From: Novosphingopyxis sp042090735
GTDB lineage: Bacteria; Pseudomonadota; Alphaproteobacteria; Sphingomonadales; Sphingomonadaceae
Direction: 5' to 3'
NCBI GenBank assembly: GCA_042090735.1
Contig: JBELIU010000207.1
Coordinates: 1 to 5,094 of the forward strand
Length of the DNA: 5,094 bases
The notes beneath the pieces were generated by a model. That model saw only the letters and a program-made list of their open reading frames with translations. It was not told the origin of the DNA and made no database searches. Each line of letters begins with the position of its first letter. Position 1 is the stretch's first letter. Below, one piece after another: positions 1 through 5,094 of the stretch. The position numbers were made by a program, and so were the translations under genes.

Positions 1-37
1 ATGGTCCAGCGACTGGACCGCAGTGGAGTTCGGGTGA
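1..37 (+). CDS. 3' end of an upstream gene, possibly gluconate 2-dehydrogenase subunit 3 (gamma) family
   Basis: Only the last 11 codons and a TGA stop (35-37) are visible. Read from base 2 they give WSSDWTAVEFG. The stop is one base from the ATG of the GMC dehydrogenase at 39, so the two genes are almost certainly co-transcribed and translationally coupled. In many bacteria a small, often Tat-exported, subunit 3 gene sits directly before a GMC dehydrogenase of this type. A Trp-rich acidic tail would fit that subunit, but eleven residues cannot prove it. That a gene ends here is fairly safe; the identity is inferred from context. Confidence 0.5.
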   Translation, partial: WSSDWTAVEFG

Positions 38-38
38 C

Positions 39-1730
39 ATGGCAGAGCAAGCACAATTCGATGCCATCGTGGTCGGCTCCGGCATTACGGGTGGCTGGGC
101 TGCGAAGGAATTGACCGAGGCGGGGCTGAAGGTCCTGATGCTGGAACGCGGGCGTGATATTCCGCACCAGACGGGCTACGAAACCGAGATGAAGACGCCG
201 TGGGAGATGCCCTTTCGCGGTGTGGGCGATGCCGAGCTCTACCAGCGGGAGTATCCGGTGCAGATGCTCAACCGGCATTTCACCGAATATACGCAGGGCC
301 ACTTCGTCAACGATGCCGAGAATCCCTATTCCAAGGGTCCAGCGTCCGATTTCAACTGGTTCCGCAGCTACAATCTTGGCGGGCGTTCGCTGACCTGGGG
401 TCGGCAGAGCTATCGCTGGTCGGACTATGATTTCGGCGCGAACAAGCGCGACGGTCACGGTACGGACTGGCCGATCCGCTATGAAGACGTCGCCCCGTGG
501 TACGACAAGGTAGAAGAATTCGTCGGGGTAGCCGGGGCGGCCGAGGGGTTGGCGCAATTGCCGGACGGTCAGTTTCTGCCGCCTTGGCCGCTTAACGCCG
601 TGGAGCAGGCGACGCGCGAACGTATTCTCGGCAAATGGCCGGAACGGGTTCTGACAGTCGGCCGCACAGCGAATCTTACGCAGCCCCATCTCGGGCGCGG
701 TCAGTGTCAGGCGCGATCGATCTGCGCGCGCGGCTGTTCCTACGGTGCCTATTTCTCCACTCAGTCCAGTACGCTCCCGGCCGCCGAAGCGACGGGCAAT
801 CTCACGCTGGTTACCGATGCCGTGGTCGAAAAGATCGACTTTGACAGCGCAACCGGGCGGGTGACCGGCGTTCGCTGGATCGACCGCAAGGATGGAACCC
901 GCACGAAGGCCACCGCCAGAATGGTGTTCCTGAATGCCGGCAGCTTCAACTCCGTGCACCTAATGCTGAACTCCGCCAGCGAAGCGATGCCGAACGGCCT
1001 TGCGAATTCGAGCGGCGTGCTGGGCACCCATATCATGGACCACCCATCGACCCTGTCGGGCATGGCGATCATGCCGGGGTTCGAGGATGTCACATCGTAC
1101 GGCAACAGGCCGACGGGCGTCGTCATTCCCCGCTATCGCAACATGGACGAAATGGACGGGGCAGGGCACACGCGCGGTTATTCCTATCAGGGCGGGGCGC
1201 TGCAATCCGGCTGGACGCGCGGCAAACGCGAGGCGGGTGTGGGCGTCGAGTATAAGGATTCGCTTCAGCCGCCGGGCCCTTGGAGCGTCGTGCTGGTCGC
1301 GTTTGCCGATTGCGTGCCCCGCGCGAGCAACCGATTGACTCTCGACCGCAGCAAGACCGATCCGCTGGGTATCCCTCAGCTCAATATCGATTTCGCGTTC
1401 GGGGCGGAGGAGCAGGCCGCCCTTGCGCAGGCCAAGGCCGATGCAGCCGAGATGCTTACCTACGCGGGTGGCAAGGTGCTGATGGGCTTTGACAGGCCCG
1501 GACCGGGTGGCAGCGCCATTCATGAGATGGGCGGCGCGCGGATGGGATGGGACCCGAAGACCAGCGTGCTGAATCGCTGGAGCCAGGCGCACGATATCCC
1601 CAATCTGTTCGTGACGGACGGCGCGCAGATGAGCTCGTCCGCCTGCCAGAATCCTTCGCTGACCTATATGGCGTTGACCGCCCGCGCAGTGGACCGCGCG
1701 GTAGGACTGCTCCGATCAAACGCGATCTGA
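39..1730 (+). CDS. GMC-family FAD-dependent dehydrogenase (gluconate 2-dehydrogenase / glucoside 3-dehydrogenase-like large subunit)
   Basis: This 563-residue flavoprotein probably oxidises a sugar or sugar-derived alcohol and passes electrons to the respiratory chain. Near the N-terminus it has the Rossmann FAD motif GSGITG (residues 13-18), with E36 (LERG) placed to bind the FAD ribose. NLGGRSLTWGR (112-122) is a typical GMC flavin-contact motif. C223, C229 and C233 form C-x5-C-x3-C, the spacing reported for the 3Fe-4S ligands of bacterial FAD glucose dehydrogenases. The C-terminal GMC domain has IHEMGGARMG (His495) and NPSLTYMAL (Asn538), the His/Asn pair equivalent to the catalytic residues of pyranose 2-oxidase. 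Length is normal and the protein looks intact. I see no signal peptide, so export would depend on a Tat-bearing partner, perhaps the gene ending at 37. A GGAG at 25-28, ten bases before the ATG, is the likely ribosome site. No cytochrome c subunit follows. The substrate cannot be read from sequence; cholesterol- or choline-oxidase-type activity seems unlikely. Confidence 0.92.
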   Translation: MAEQAQFDAIVVGSGITGGWAAKELTEAGLKVLMLERGRDIPHQTGYETEMKTPWEMPFRGVGDAELYQREYPVQMLNRHFTEYTQGHFVNDAENPYSKGPASDFNWFRSYNLGGRSLTWGRQSYRWSDYDFGANKRDGHGTDWPIRYEDVAPWYDKVEEFVGVAGAAEGLAQLPDGQFLPPWPLNAVEQATRERILGKWPERVLTVGRTANLTQPHLGRGQCQARSICARGCSYGAYFSTQSSTLPAAEATGNLTLVTDAVVEKIDFDSATGRVTGVRWIDRKDGTRTKATARMVFLNAGSFNSVHLMLNSASEAMPNGLANSSGVLGTHIMDHPSTLSGMAIMPGFEDVTSYGNRPTGVVIPRYRNMDEMDGAGHTRGYSYQGGALQSGWTRGKREAGVGVEYKDSLQPPGPWSVVLVAFADCVPRASNRLTLDRSKTDPLGIPQLNIDFAFGAEEQAALAQAKADAAEMLTYAGGKVLMGFDRPGPGGSAIHEMGGARMGWDPKTSVLNRWSQAHDIPNLFVTDGAQMSSSACQNPSLTYMALTARAVDRAVGLLRSNAI

Positions 1731-1741
1731 TATCGGAATAG

Positions 1742-1776
1742 AAAAGGGGCGCCGGATACTGTCCGGCGCCCCTTTT
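1742..1776. terminator. Strong bidirectional rho-independent terminator between convergent genes
   Basis: A perfect 15-bp inverted repeat (arms 1742-1756 and 1762-1776) encloses the 5-base loop TACTG. The GC core GGGGCGCCGGA is flanked by AAAA on one side and TTTT on the other. On the plus strand, a second T run follows at 1780-1784. The hairpin starts 12 bases after the GMC stop and ends 23 bases before the stop of the minus-strand transporter. It can therefore end transcription from both sides. Confidence 0.9.
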
Positions 1777-1798
1777 GCGTTTTTGGTTTTCCGGAGCT

Positions 1799-2818
1799 TC
1801 AGGGCACTTGGCCCTTTTCCATCACCGCATCGACCAGATGATCCTCCGACTGCGCAGGGCGGCGACCCAATATCAGGAAGAAAACGACCGCTCCGGCAAT
1901 AGCGACCAGCCCCATCATCGCGATCCCGGCGCCCAGCAGCGTAAGGAAGGTGGCGACCTGGATACGGAAGCTGCAACCCTTGCGGCCCAGCAGCCAGAAC
2001 AGGGCGGCACCGGCGAGGATGAACAGGCTCGGGAGCGCGGTAATCTGGCCGATGCTCTCGGGATCGGCGATCCCAAGCTCTTCCCAAACGACAGAGCCAT
2101 TGACGATGAAGACGTAGTAGATTGCCGAGCTGAAAAGCGTCAGGATCGCGATGTCGATCATGATCTTCCAGGGGAAGGCGGCGACCGGGCTATCTTCATC
2201 CATTCCGAGATTGCGGCGGACCGTGGCATCGCTTTCCGGTTCATACATGTACCGCCACATCGAAATCGCGATGGGTACGGCGAGCAGATACAGCAGGAAG
2301 ATGCCGTTCCAGCGCCAAGCGGTCAGCGTCCCGGCGAAGAAGATCATGATGGAAGAGAATGCCGGGCCGATCATGCCTTGGAGCGTGAGCCAGCGGCGCC
2401 TGCCGTCTTCAGCCCAGTAATCGGCGATCAACGTATTCACCGTGGTCAGGATCGCAGCCTCGCTGAAGCCAAGCAGCAGACGCGAGGCATAGATCACGTC
2501 GAGATCTTCCAGGAAGAAGGGGATGACCCCGATAATTCCGTAGGAGAAGGTGGAGACGACAAGCAGCTTGCGCCGTCCGTAGCGGTCCACAAGCAGGCCC
2601 ATGAACAGGGCCGTGACGGCGATCGCAAGCCCAGGTGCCGTAACCATCGACGGCACTTTCGTGGCCGCATTGGGATCGGTCGGCGCGAAATGGCCGATCA
2701 TCGCCCCGACGGCGGGGAACATGGAGACAATGGCGAGGACCGGAAGGAAGCCCGCCAGGATGACCGTTATTCCCTGGGGAATACCCGGCTGGCGCTGCTG
2801 TGAGTTGCTCGAAACCAA
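1799..2818 (-). CDS. MFS transporter, C-terminally shortened by an apparent in-frame internal deletion (possible pseudogene)
   Basis: This is an inner-membrane major facilitator protein of 339 residues when started at TTG 2818. Helices are visible as TM1 (about 17-42), TM2 (60-77), TM3 (84-103), TM4 (108-133), TM5 (143-165), TM6 (170-191), TM7 (217-240) and TM8 (256-277). The MFS signature A, GLLVDRYGRRK (74-84), lies between TM2 and TM3, followed by the TM4 arginine (R113, SRLLLGFSEA). After TM9 (286-302) the sequence runs straight into GAVVFFLILGRRP, which looks like the end of TM12. TM10 and TM11 are absent, and the usual family length is about 430-450. The protein is thus likely an in-frame deletion product, and transport function is doubtful. 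TTG is chosen because GGGAGAGG lies four bases upstream. The frame stays open to an ATG at 2926, but that ATG has no ribosome site and its added residues are charged and Pro-rich. Its substrate is unknown; neighbours suggest an organic acid or aromatic compound. Confidence 0.8.
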   Translation of the reverse strand: MVSSNSQQRQPGIPQGITVILAGFLPVLAIVSMFPAVGAMIGHFAPTDPNAATKVPSMVTAPGLAIAVTALFMGLLVDRYGRRKLLVVSTFSYGIIGVIPFFLEDLDVIYASRLLLGFSEAAILTTVNTLIADYWAEDGRRRWLTLQGMIGPAFSSIMIFFAGTLTAWRWNGIFLLYLLAVPIAISMWRYMYEPESDATVRRNLGMDEDSPVAAFPWKIMIDIAILTLFSSAIYYVFIVNGSVVWEELGIADPESIGQITALPSLFILAGAALFWLLGRKGCSFRIQVATFLTLLGAGIAMMGLVAIAGAVVFFLILGRRPAQSEDHLVDAVMEKGQVP

Positions 2819-2830
2819 ATGTCCTCTCCC
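2816..2830 (-). promoter_or_regulatory. Ribosome binding site and TTG start of the minus-strand MFS gene
   Basis: On the minus strand GGGAGAGG (plus 2830-2823) is followed by ACAT and then TTG (2818-2816). This is the only good Shine-Dalgarno-like sequence near the N-terminus. It places the start just before the polar leader VSSNSQQRQPGIPQG and TM1, which is where MFS proteins normally begin. Confidence 0.6.
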
Positions 2831-2887
2831 TTTGCCACGCGGCTCATCCGGCGGCCCAAGCTTTTGCGGGGTCCGGGATGACGGAGA

Positions 2888-2915
2888 TTGACGCTTAGCA
2901 CCTTTTCGCCATAAT
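2888..2915 (+). promoter_or_regulatory. Sigma70-like promoter for the DHA2 transporter
   Basis: TTGACG (2888-2893) and CATAAT (2910-2915) are separated by 16 bases, a good match to the housekeeping -35/-10 pattern in otherwise GC-rich DNA. Transcription would begin near 2922, leaving a leader of about 55 bases before the GTG at 2978. On the opposite strand TATTAT (2916-2911) could be a -10 for the divergent MFS gene. No good -35 accompanies it, so that promoter would be weak or activator-dependent. Confidence 0.5.
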
Positions 2916-2932
2916 AGAAGCATCATTTTAGT
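2913..2932. promoter_or_regulatory. Imperfect dyad overlapping the -10 region, related to the dyad at 4456-4475
   Basis: TAGAA (2915-2919) and TTTTA (2926-2930) are separated by six bases, the same geometry as the perfect dyad upstream of the monooxygenase. Across the two 7-base arms, 5 of 7 positions are complementary. The core 2915-2932 matches 4458-4475 at 12 of 18 bases. It overlaps the end of CATAAT and the expected transcription start, a typical place for a repressor. No regulator gene is visible, and A/T-rich matches arise by chance, so confidence is modest. Confidence 0.35.
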
Positions 2933-2967
2933 TTAAGCATGAGAGGTCATCCCCGGTGTCCTCTGGC

Positions 2968-2980
2968 GGAGGAATGCGTG
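2968..2980 (+). promoter_or_regulatory. Ribosome binding site and GTG start of the DHA2 transporter
   Basis: GGAGG (2968-2972) is followed by five bases and then GTG (2978-2980), an almost ideal arrangement. An in-frame ATG at 2939 would add 13 residues but has no ribosome site, and the AT-rich sequence before it is part of the control region. An internal ATG at 3026 also lacks a site. GTG 2978 is therefore preferred. Confidence 0.7.
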
Positions 2981-4438
2981 CCGGAACTTGCAAAGGTCAG
3001 CGCGGCGCGCGCATTACCGGTTGAAATGTCAGACAGGCGGAAGACCGCCGCTTTCTTGACGGTATTGACGTCGCTCGTGCTCGAGGTTGCCGACTCCACC
3101 ATCGTGAACACGGCGCTCCCGGCAATCCGGGATGGCTTGATGGCATCTCCAGCGGCCATGCAGTGGATCGTTGCGGGCTACCTTCTCGCACTTGGCTCGC
3201 TTCTCCTTCTGGGGGGGCGGCTCGGCGATGCGTTCGGATATTCGCGCGTCTTCCTCGTCGGCACGGCAGGTTTTGTTGCCGCTTCGGTCTGCTGCGGCCT
3301 CGCGCAGACCCCGGACCAGCTCGTTGCCGCCCGCATGGTGCAGGGAGCGGCCGGGGCAGTGATGACGCCGCAGACGATGGCCATCGTGCAGGTGCTTTAC
3401 ACGCCCATGGAGCGCGTGACGAAGCTCGCCTATTTCGGGGTGATCGTGGGCCTTGCCGCGATCCTCGGTCCCATCGTGGGCGGTATCCTCATCGAATTGA
3501 ACCTGTTCGGGCTTGGCTGGCGGCTGGTGTTCCTGATCAATCTGCCCGTCGGCCTCGGCGCGATCCTGGTCGGGCTGTTTGTCCTGCCAAAACGCGATCC
3601 CGAAGCCAGCCTGCGGATCGACCCGATAGGCGCGCTGATCTTCGCCTTCGCGTTCGGTGGCATGCTGTACGCTCTGATAACCGGATCGGAAGCGGCTTGG
3701 TCGAACCGCCTTCTCGCGCTGCTGGCCGTGTCCTTGGCTGCTGTCCTTTACGGCTGGTTCCGGGCCAGTGCGCGCCGGGCGCGGGGGGAGCCGGCGATCA
3801 TCGAGCCGGCCCTGTTCGATATCGGAACCTTCCGGTGGGGTGTCCTTGCCGCCTTCTGCTTCTCCAGCGCGTCCATCGGCTTCCTGCTTATCCTGTCGGT
3901 GTCGCTCCAGCAGGGCCTGGGCTTGTCGCCGCTCGATACCGCGCTGGTCCACATCCCGTTCAGCGCAGGCGTGATGCTGGGTATCGGACTGTTGGTGCCC
4001 AGGCTTCTTCCCCGCATCGGCAAGACGCTGCCTCTATTGGGGGGCGCAGCCATGATAGCCGGGACGTTTCTGGCGACCCGCGCCATCATGAGCGGGGATG
4101 CAGGGGGCGTGCTGTTGCTCTCCTGCCTGGCGCTGACGGGCGTGGGCATGGGGGCGCTGTCCGGGCCGTTGGGGCCGATCGTGGTTGCAGAGGTGGACCG
4201 GCCCAATGCCGGCACTGCCAGTGCCACCCTGCGCACATCCCAGCAGATCGGCGGCGCCTTGGGCATCGCCATCATCGGCGCGGCCTATTTCTCCGTCCCG
4301 GGCGATCAGGCGGCCGCCCGCTTGGCGGGTCTCGAACCGGCGGGATATGTGATCGCTGCCGCGTTGGCTCTCGCATTGCTCAGCGTGTGGCGTCTGCCGT
4401 CCGACCTCTTCGGGCAAAATCAATCCGCGGGGCGTTGA
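2978..4438 (+). CDS. DHA2-family (EmrB/QacA-type) MFS transporter, 14 TM
   Basis: This 486-residue proton-coupled inner-membrane transporter belongs to the 14-helix DHA2 drug:H+ antiporter group and probably exports a drug-like or aromatic compound. TM1 contains the DHA2-type signature around D39 (ADSTIVNTALPAI). Motif A is GRLGDAFGYSR (80-90), between TM2 and TM3. The motif B arginine R119 (RMVQGAAGA) is in TM4, and the antiporter motif C GPIVGG (164-169) is in TM5. I count 14 hydrophobic segments, the last being YVIAAALALALLSVW near the C-terminus. Length is close to EmrB (about 510). It is divergent from the shortened MFS gene, with a shared control region of 159 bases, and 77 bases upstream of the monooxygenase gene. 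No terminator follows it, so read-through into that gene is possible. No EmrA-like membrane-fusion partner is present, so it may act alone. The family is sure; direction and substrate are inferred. Confidence 0.9.
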   Translation: MPELAKVSAARALPVEMSDRRKTAAFLTVLTSLVLEVADSTIVNTALPAIRDGLMASPAAMQWIVAGYLLALGSLLLLGGRLGDAFGYSRVFLVGTAGFVAASVCCGLAQTPDQLVAARMVQGAAGAVMTPQTMAIVQVLYTPMERVTKLAYFGVIVGLAAILGPIVGGILIELNLFGLGWRLVFLINLPVGLGAILVGLFVLPKRDPEASLRIDPIGALIFAFAFGGMLYALITGSEAAWSNRLLALLAVSLAAVLYGWFRASARRARGEPAIIEPALFDIGTFRWGVLAAFCFSSASIGFLLILSVSLQQGLGLSPLDTALVHIPFSAGVMLGIGLLVPRLLPRIGKTLPLLGGAAMIAGTFLATRAIMSGDAGGVLLLSCLALTGVGMGALSGPLGPIVVAEVDRPNAGTASATLRTSQQIGGALGIAIIGAAYFSVPGDQAAARLAGLEPAGYVIAAALALALLSVWRLPSDLFGQNQSAGR

Positions 4439-4462
4439 CCGCGCGACCGGGATAAATTAGAA
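4435..4462 (+). promoter_or_regulatory. Weak candidate promoter for the flavin monooxygenase
   Basis: TTGACC (4435-4440), which includes the TGA stop of the transporter, is followed after 16 bases by TTAGAA (4457-4462). The -10 match is poor. The main support is that this element coincides with the left arm of the perfect dyad, so regulator binding would control initiation. The gene could instead be served by read-through from the transporter promoter. Confidence 0.25.
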
Positions 4463-4475
4463 GTCGTATTCTAAT
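4456..4475. promoter_or_regulatory. Perfect palindromic operator candidate, ATTAGAA-N6-TTCTAAT
   Basis: Two perfectly complementary 7-base arms (4456-4462 and 4469-4475) are separated by GTCGTA. The 20-bp length and the arm spacing suit a dimeric helix-turn-helix regulator of TetR, MarR or GntR type. The spacing does not fit the T-N11-A box of LysR regulators. It lies 41-60 bases before the GTG of the monooxygenase, in the only AT-rich stretch of this gap. It has too little GC and no T run to be a terminator. A degenerate copy lies at 2913-2932. Confidence 0.5.
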
Positions 4476-4515
4476 AAAGAATTGGGGGCACGCAGAGGTC
4501 CCATCCGAGAGGTCC

Positions 4516-5094
4516 GTGAAAGAACTGAAAATCCTGGTGATCGGCGGCGGCATCGGCGGACTTTCCGCGGCGATCGCGCTTGGCCGGGCCGGGCACAACG
4601 TCACGGTGGCGGAGCGCGATCCGCAATGGTCGGTCTATGGCGTGGGAATCATCCAGCAAGCCAATGTCGTGCGCGCGATGGATCAGCTTGGCGTACTCGA
4701 TTCTTTCCTCGACGCAGCAAGCGGGTTCGAGGCGGTGGAGATTTTTCTTCCCGACGGAACAATGGCGGCGCGTATCCCTTCGCCTCGGCTGGTCGAGGGG
4801 CAGCCCGCCAATGTCGGCATTGCGCGTCCAAAATTGCAGCGTGTTCTAGCGGAAAGCGCGGTCGCTTGCGGCGCGCGGATCAGGCTGGGCGTCACTGCCG
4901 AAAACCTGGTCGATGACGGGCCCGGCGTCGAAGCCGCATTCTCCGATGGCGGCTCTGGCCGATACGATCTCGTAATCGGTGCCGACGGCATCCATTCGCG
5001 CACGCGGCAAATGCTTTTTCCTGAGGCGGGCGATCCGGAACCGGCCGGCCAAGCGGTGTGGCGTTACAATCTCCCGCGCCCTGCCGGCCTCGAC
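4516..5094 (+). CDS. Class A FAD-dependent monooxygenase (salicylate / 3-hydroxybenzoate hydroxylase-like), 5' part only
   Basis: The first 193 codons are present and the window ends in frame. This group uses NAD(P)H and O2 to hydroxylate, often decarboxylatively, aromatic acids in the cytoplasm. GGGIGG (10-15) is the dinucleotide-binding GxGxxG, and E33 (VAERD) ends the second strand as expected for FAD binding. R104 in IARPKLQRVL lies where the family has its conserved flavin-contacting arginine. GADGIHSR (155-162) is the DG fingerprint that contacts both FAD and NAD(P)H. The family is usually about 370-400 residues, so roughly half is missing. The start is GTG 4516, with GAGAGG (4507-4512) three bases upstream, a rather short spacing. 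It places the beta-strand KILVIG at the usual distance from the N-terminus, and no in-frame ATG, GTG or TTG start lies closer upstream. The candidate operator at 4456-4475 is just upstream. The substrate cannot be decided without the C-terminal half. Confidence 0.88.
   Translation, partial: MKELKILVIGGGIGGLSAAIALGRAGHNVTVAERDPQWSVYGVGIIQQANVVRAMDQLGVLDSFLDAASGFEAVEIFLPDGTMAARIPSPRLVEGQPANVGIARPKLQRVLAESAVACGARIRLGVTAENLVDDGPGVEAAFSDGGSGRYDLVIGADGIHSRTRQMLFPEAGDPEPAGQAVWRYNLPRPAGLD

Noticed and set aside
960..1592. A 210-codon minus-strand frame inside the GMC gene
   Set aside because: It is an antisense shadow. The GMC frame has conserved FAD and catalytic motifs throughout this stretch.
1799..2100. 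A frameshift as the explanation for the short MFS protein
   Set aside because: Neither other minus-strand frame in this stretch or below the stop encodes the missing TM10-TM12 residues. The retained frame continues into a plausible TM12 end, so an in-frame deletion fits better.
1775..2803. A 342-codon open frame on the plus strand opposite the shortened MFS gene
   Set aside because: Its product is a hydrophilic, Asp/Glu/Arg/Gln/His-rich chain with no domain or ribosome site, as expected for the antisense of a membrane-protein gene in GC-rich DNA. The minus-strand frame has clear MFS helices and motif A.
2918..2940. AAGCAT direct repeat (2918-2923 and 2935-2940)
   Set aside because: A six-base repeat 17 bases apart in a short AT-rich region is easily due to chance and is not found at the other promoter.
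3029..3952. A 307-codon open frame on the minus strand inside the DHA2 gene
   Set aside because: The translation is low-complexity and rich in Arg, Gln, Glu and Asp. It mirrors the transporter's codon pattern and has no recognisable motif.
3163..4455. A 430-codon alternative plus-strand frame overlapping the DHA2 gene
   Set aside because: It is Arg/Pro/Ala-rich out-of-frame translation of the transporter, with no domain. The DHA2 frame carries all family motifs.
4456..4475. The dyad as a terminator for the DHA2 gene
   Set aside because: The 7-bp arms are AT-rich with only one G:C pair each, and no T run follows. It cannot form a stable terminator hairpin.
4482..4916. A 144-codon frame over the start of the flavin monooxygenase
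   Set aside because: It reads as an Arg/Gly-rich shadow. The frame from GTG 4516 gives GxGxxG, the E33 strand end and the DG fingerprint, and stays open to the window edge.
1..5094. Mobile element, CRISPR, tRNA/rRNA or riboswitch
   Set aside because: I found no terminal inverted repeats, transposase or integrase, repeat-spacer pattern, tRNA-like cloverleaf or structured long leader. Intergenic gaps are all under about 160 bases.

Overview
The window is GC-rich, densely coded bacterial DNA. The protein style suggests an alphaproteobacterium, most likely a sphingomonad (Sphingomonas/Novosphingobium/Erythrobacteraceae type). That placement is inferred from recalled family resemblance, not from a search. 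There are no RNA genes, insertion sequences, CRISPR arrays or long repeats. The window reads as a catabolic/transport neighbourhood.

Left part (1-1776): the last codons of an upstream gene end one base before a complete 563-residue GMC-family FAD dehydrogenase. That enzyme carries a C-x5-C-x3-C motif like the 3Fe-4S site of bacterial FAD glucose dehydrogenases. It is therefore probably a respiratory-type sugar/alcohol dehydrogenase (gluconate 2-dehydrogenase or glucoside 3-dehydrogenase type), not an oxygen-using oxidase. A perfect 15-bp hairpin closes this transcription unit.

Middle (1799-2977): a major facilitator transporter is encoded on the minus strand, converging on the GMC gene. It appears to lack about 100 residues of its C-terminal half (TM10-TM11 and adjoining loops) with the reading frame kept, so it may be a decayed gene. 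A control region of about 160 bases separates it from the divergent next gene. This region holds a sigma70-like promoter and an imperfect dyad.

Right part (2978-5094): a complete 14-helix DHA2 (EmrB/QacA-type) transporter is followed after 77 bases by the first 193 codons of a class A flavoprotein monooxygenase (salicylate / 3-hydroxybenzoate hydroxylase-like). The 77-base gap contains a perfect 7-bp-arm dyad (ATTAGAA-N6-TTCTAAT). An imperfect copy of the same element overlaps the promoter of the DHA2 gene, so one regulator may control both. The likely theme is uptake or efflux of an aromatic compound coupled to its ring hydroxylation. The GMC dehydrogenase is a separate unit.

Three genes are best started at non-ATG codons (TTG 2818 minus, GTG 2978, GTG 4516), on the evidence of ribosome binding sites and family N-termini. 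I saw no clearly new system. The most notable points are the in-frame shortened transporter and the shared operator-like dyad.
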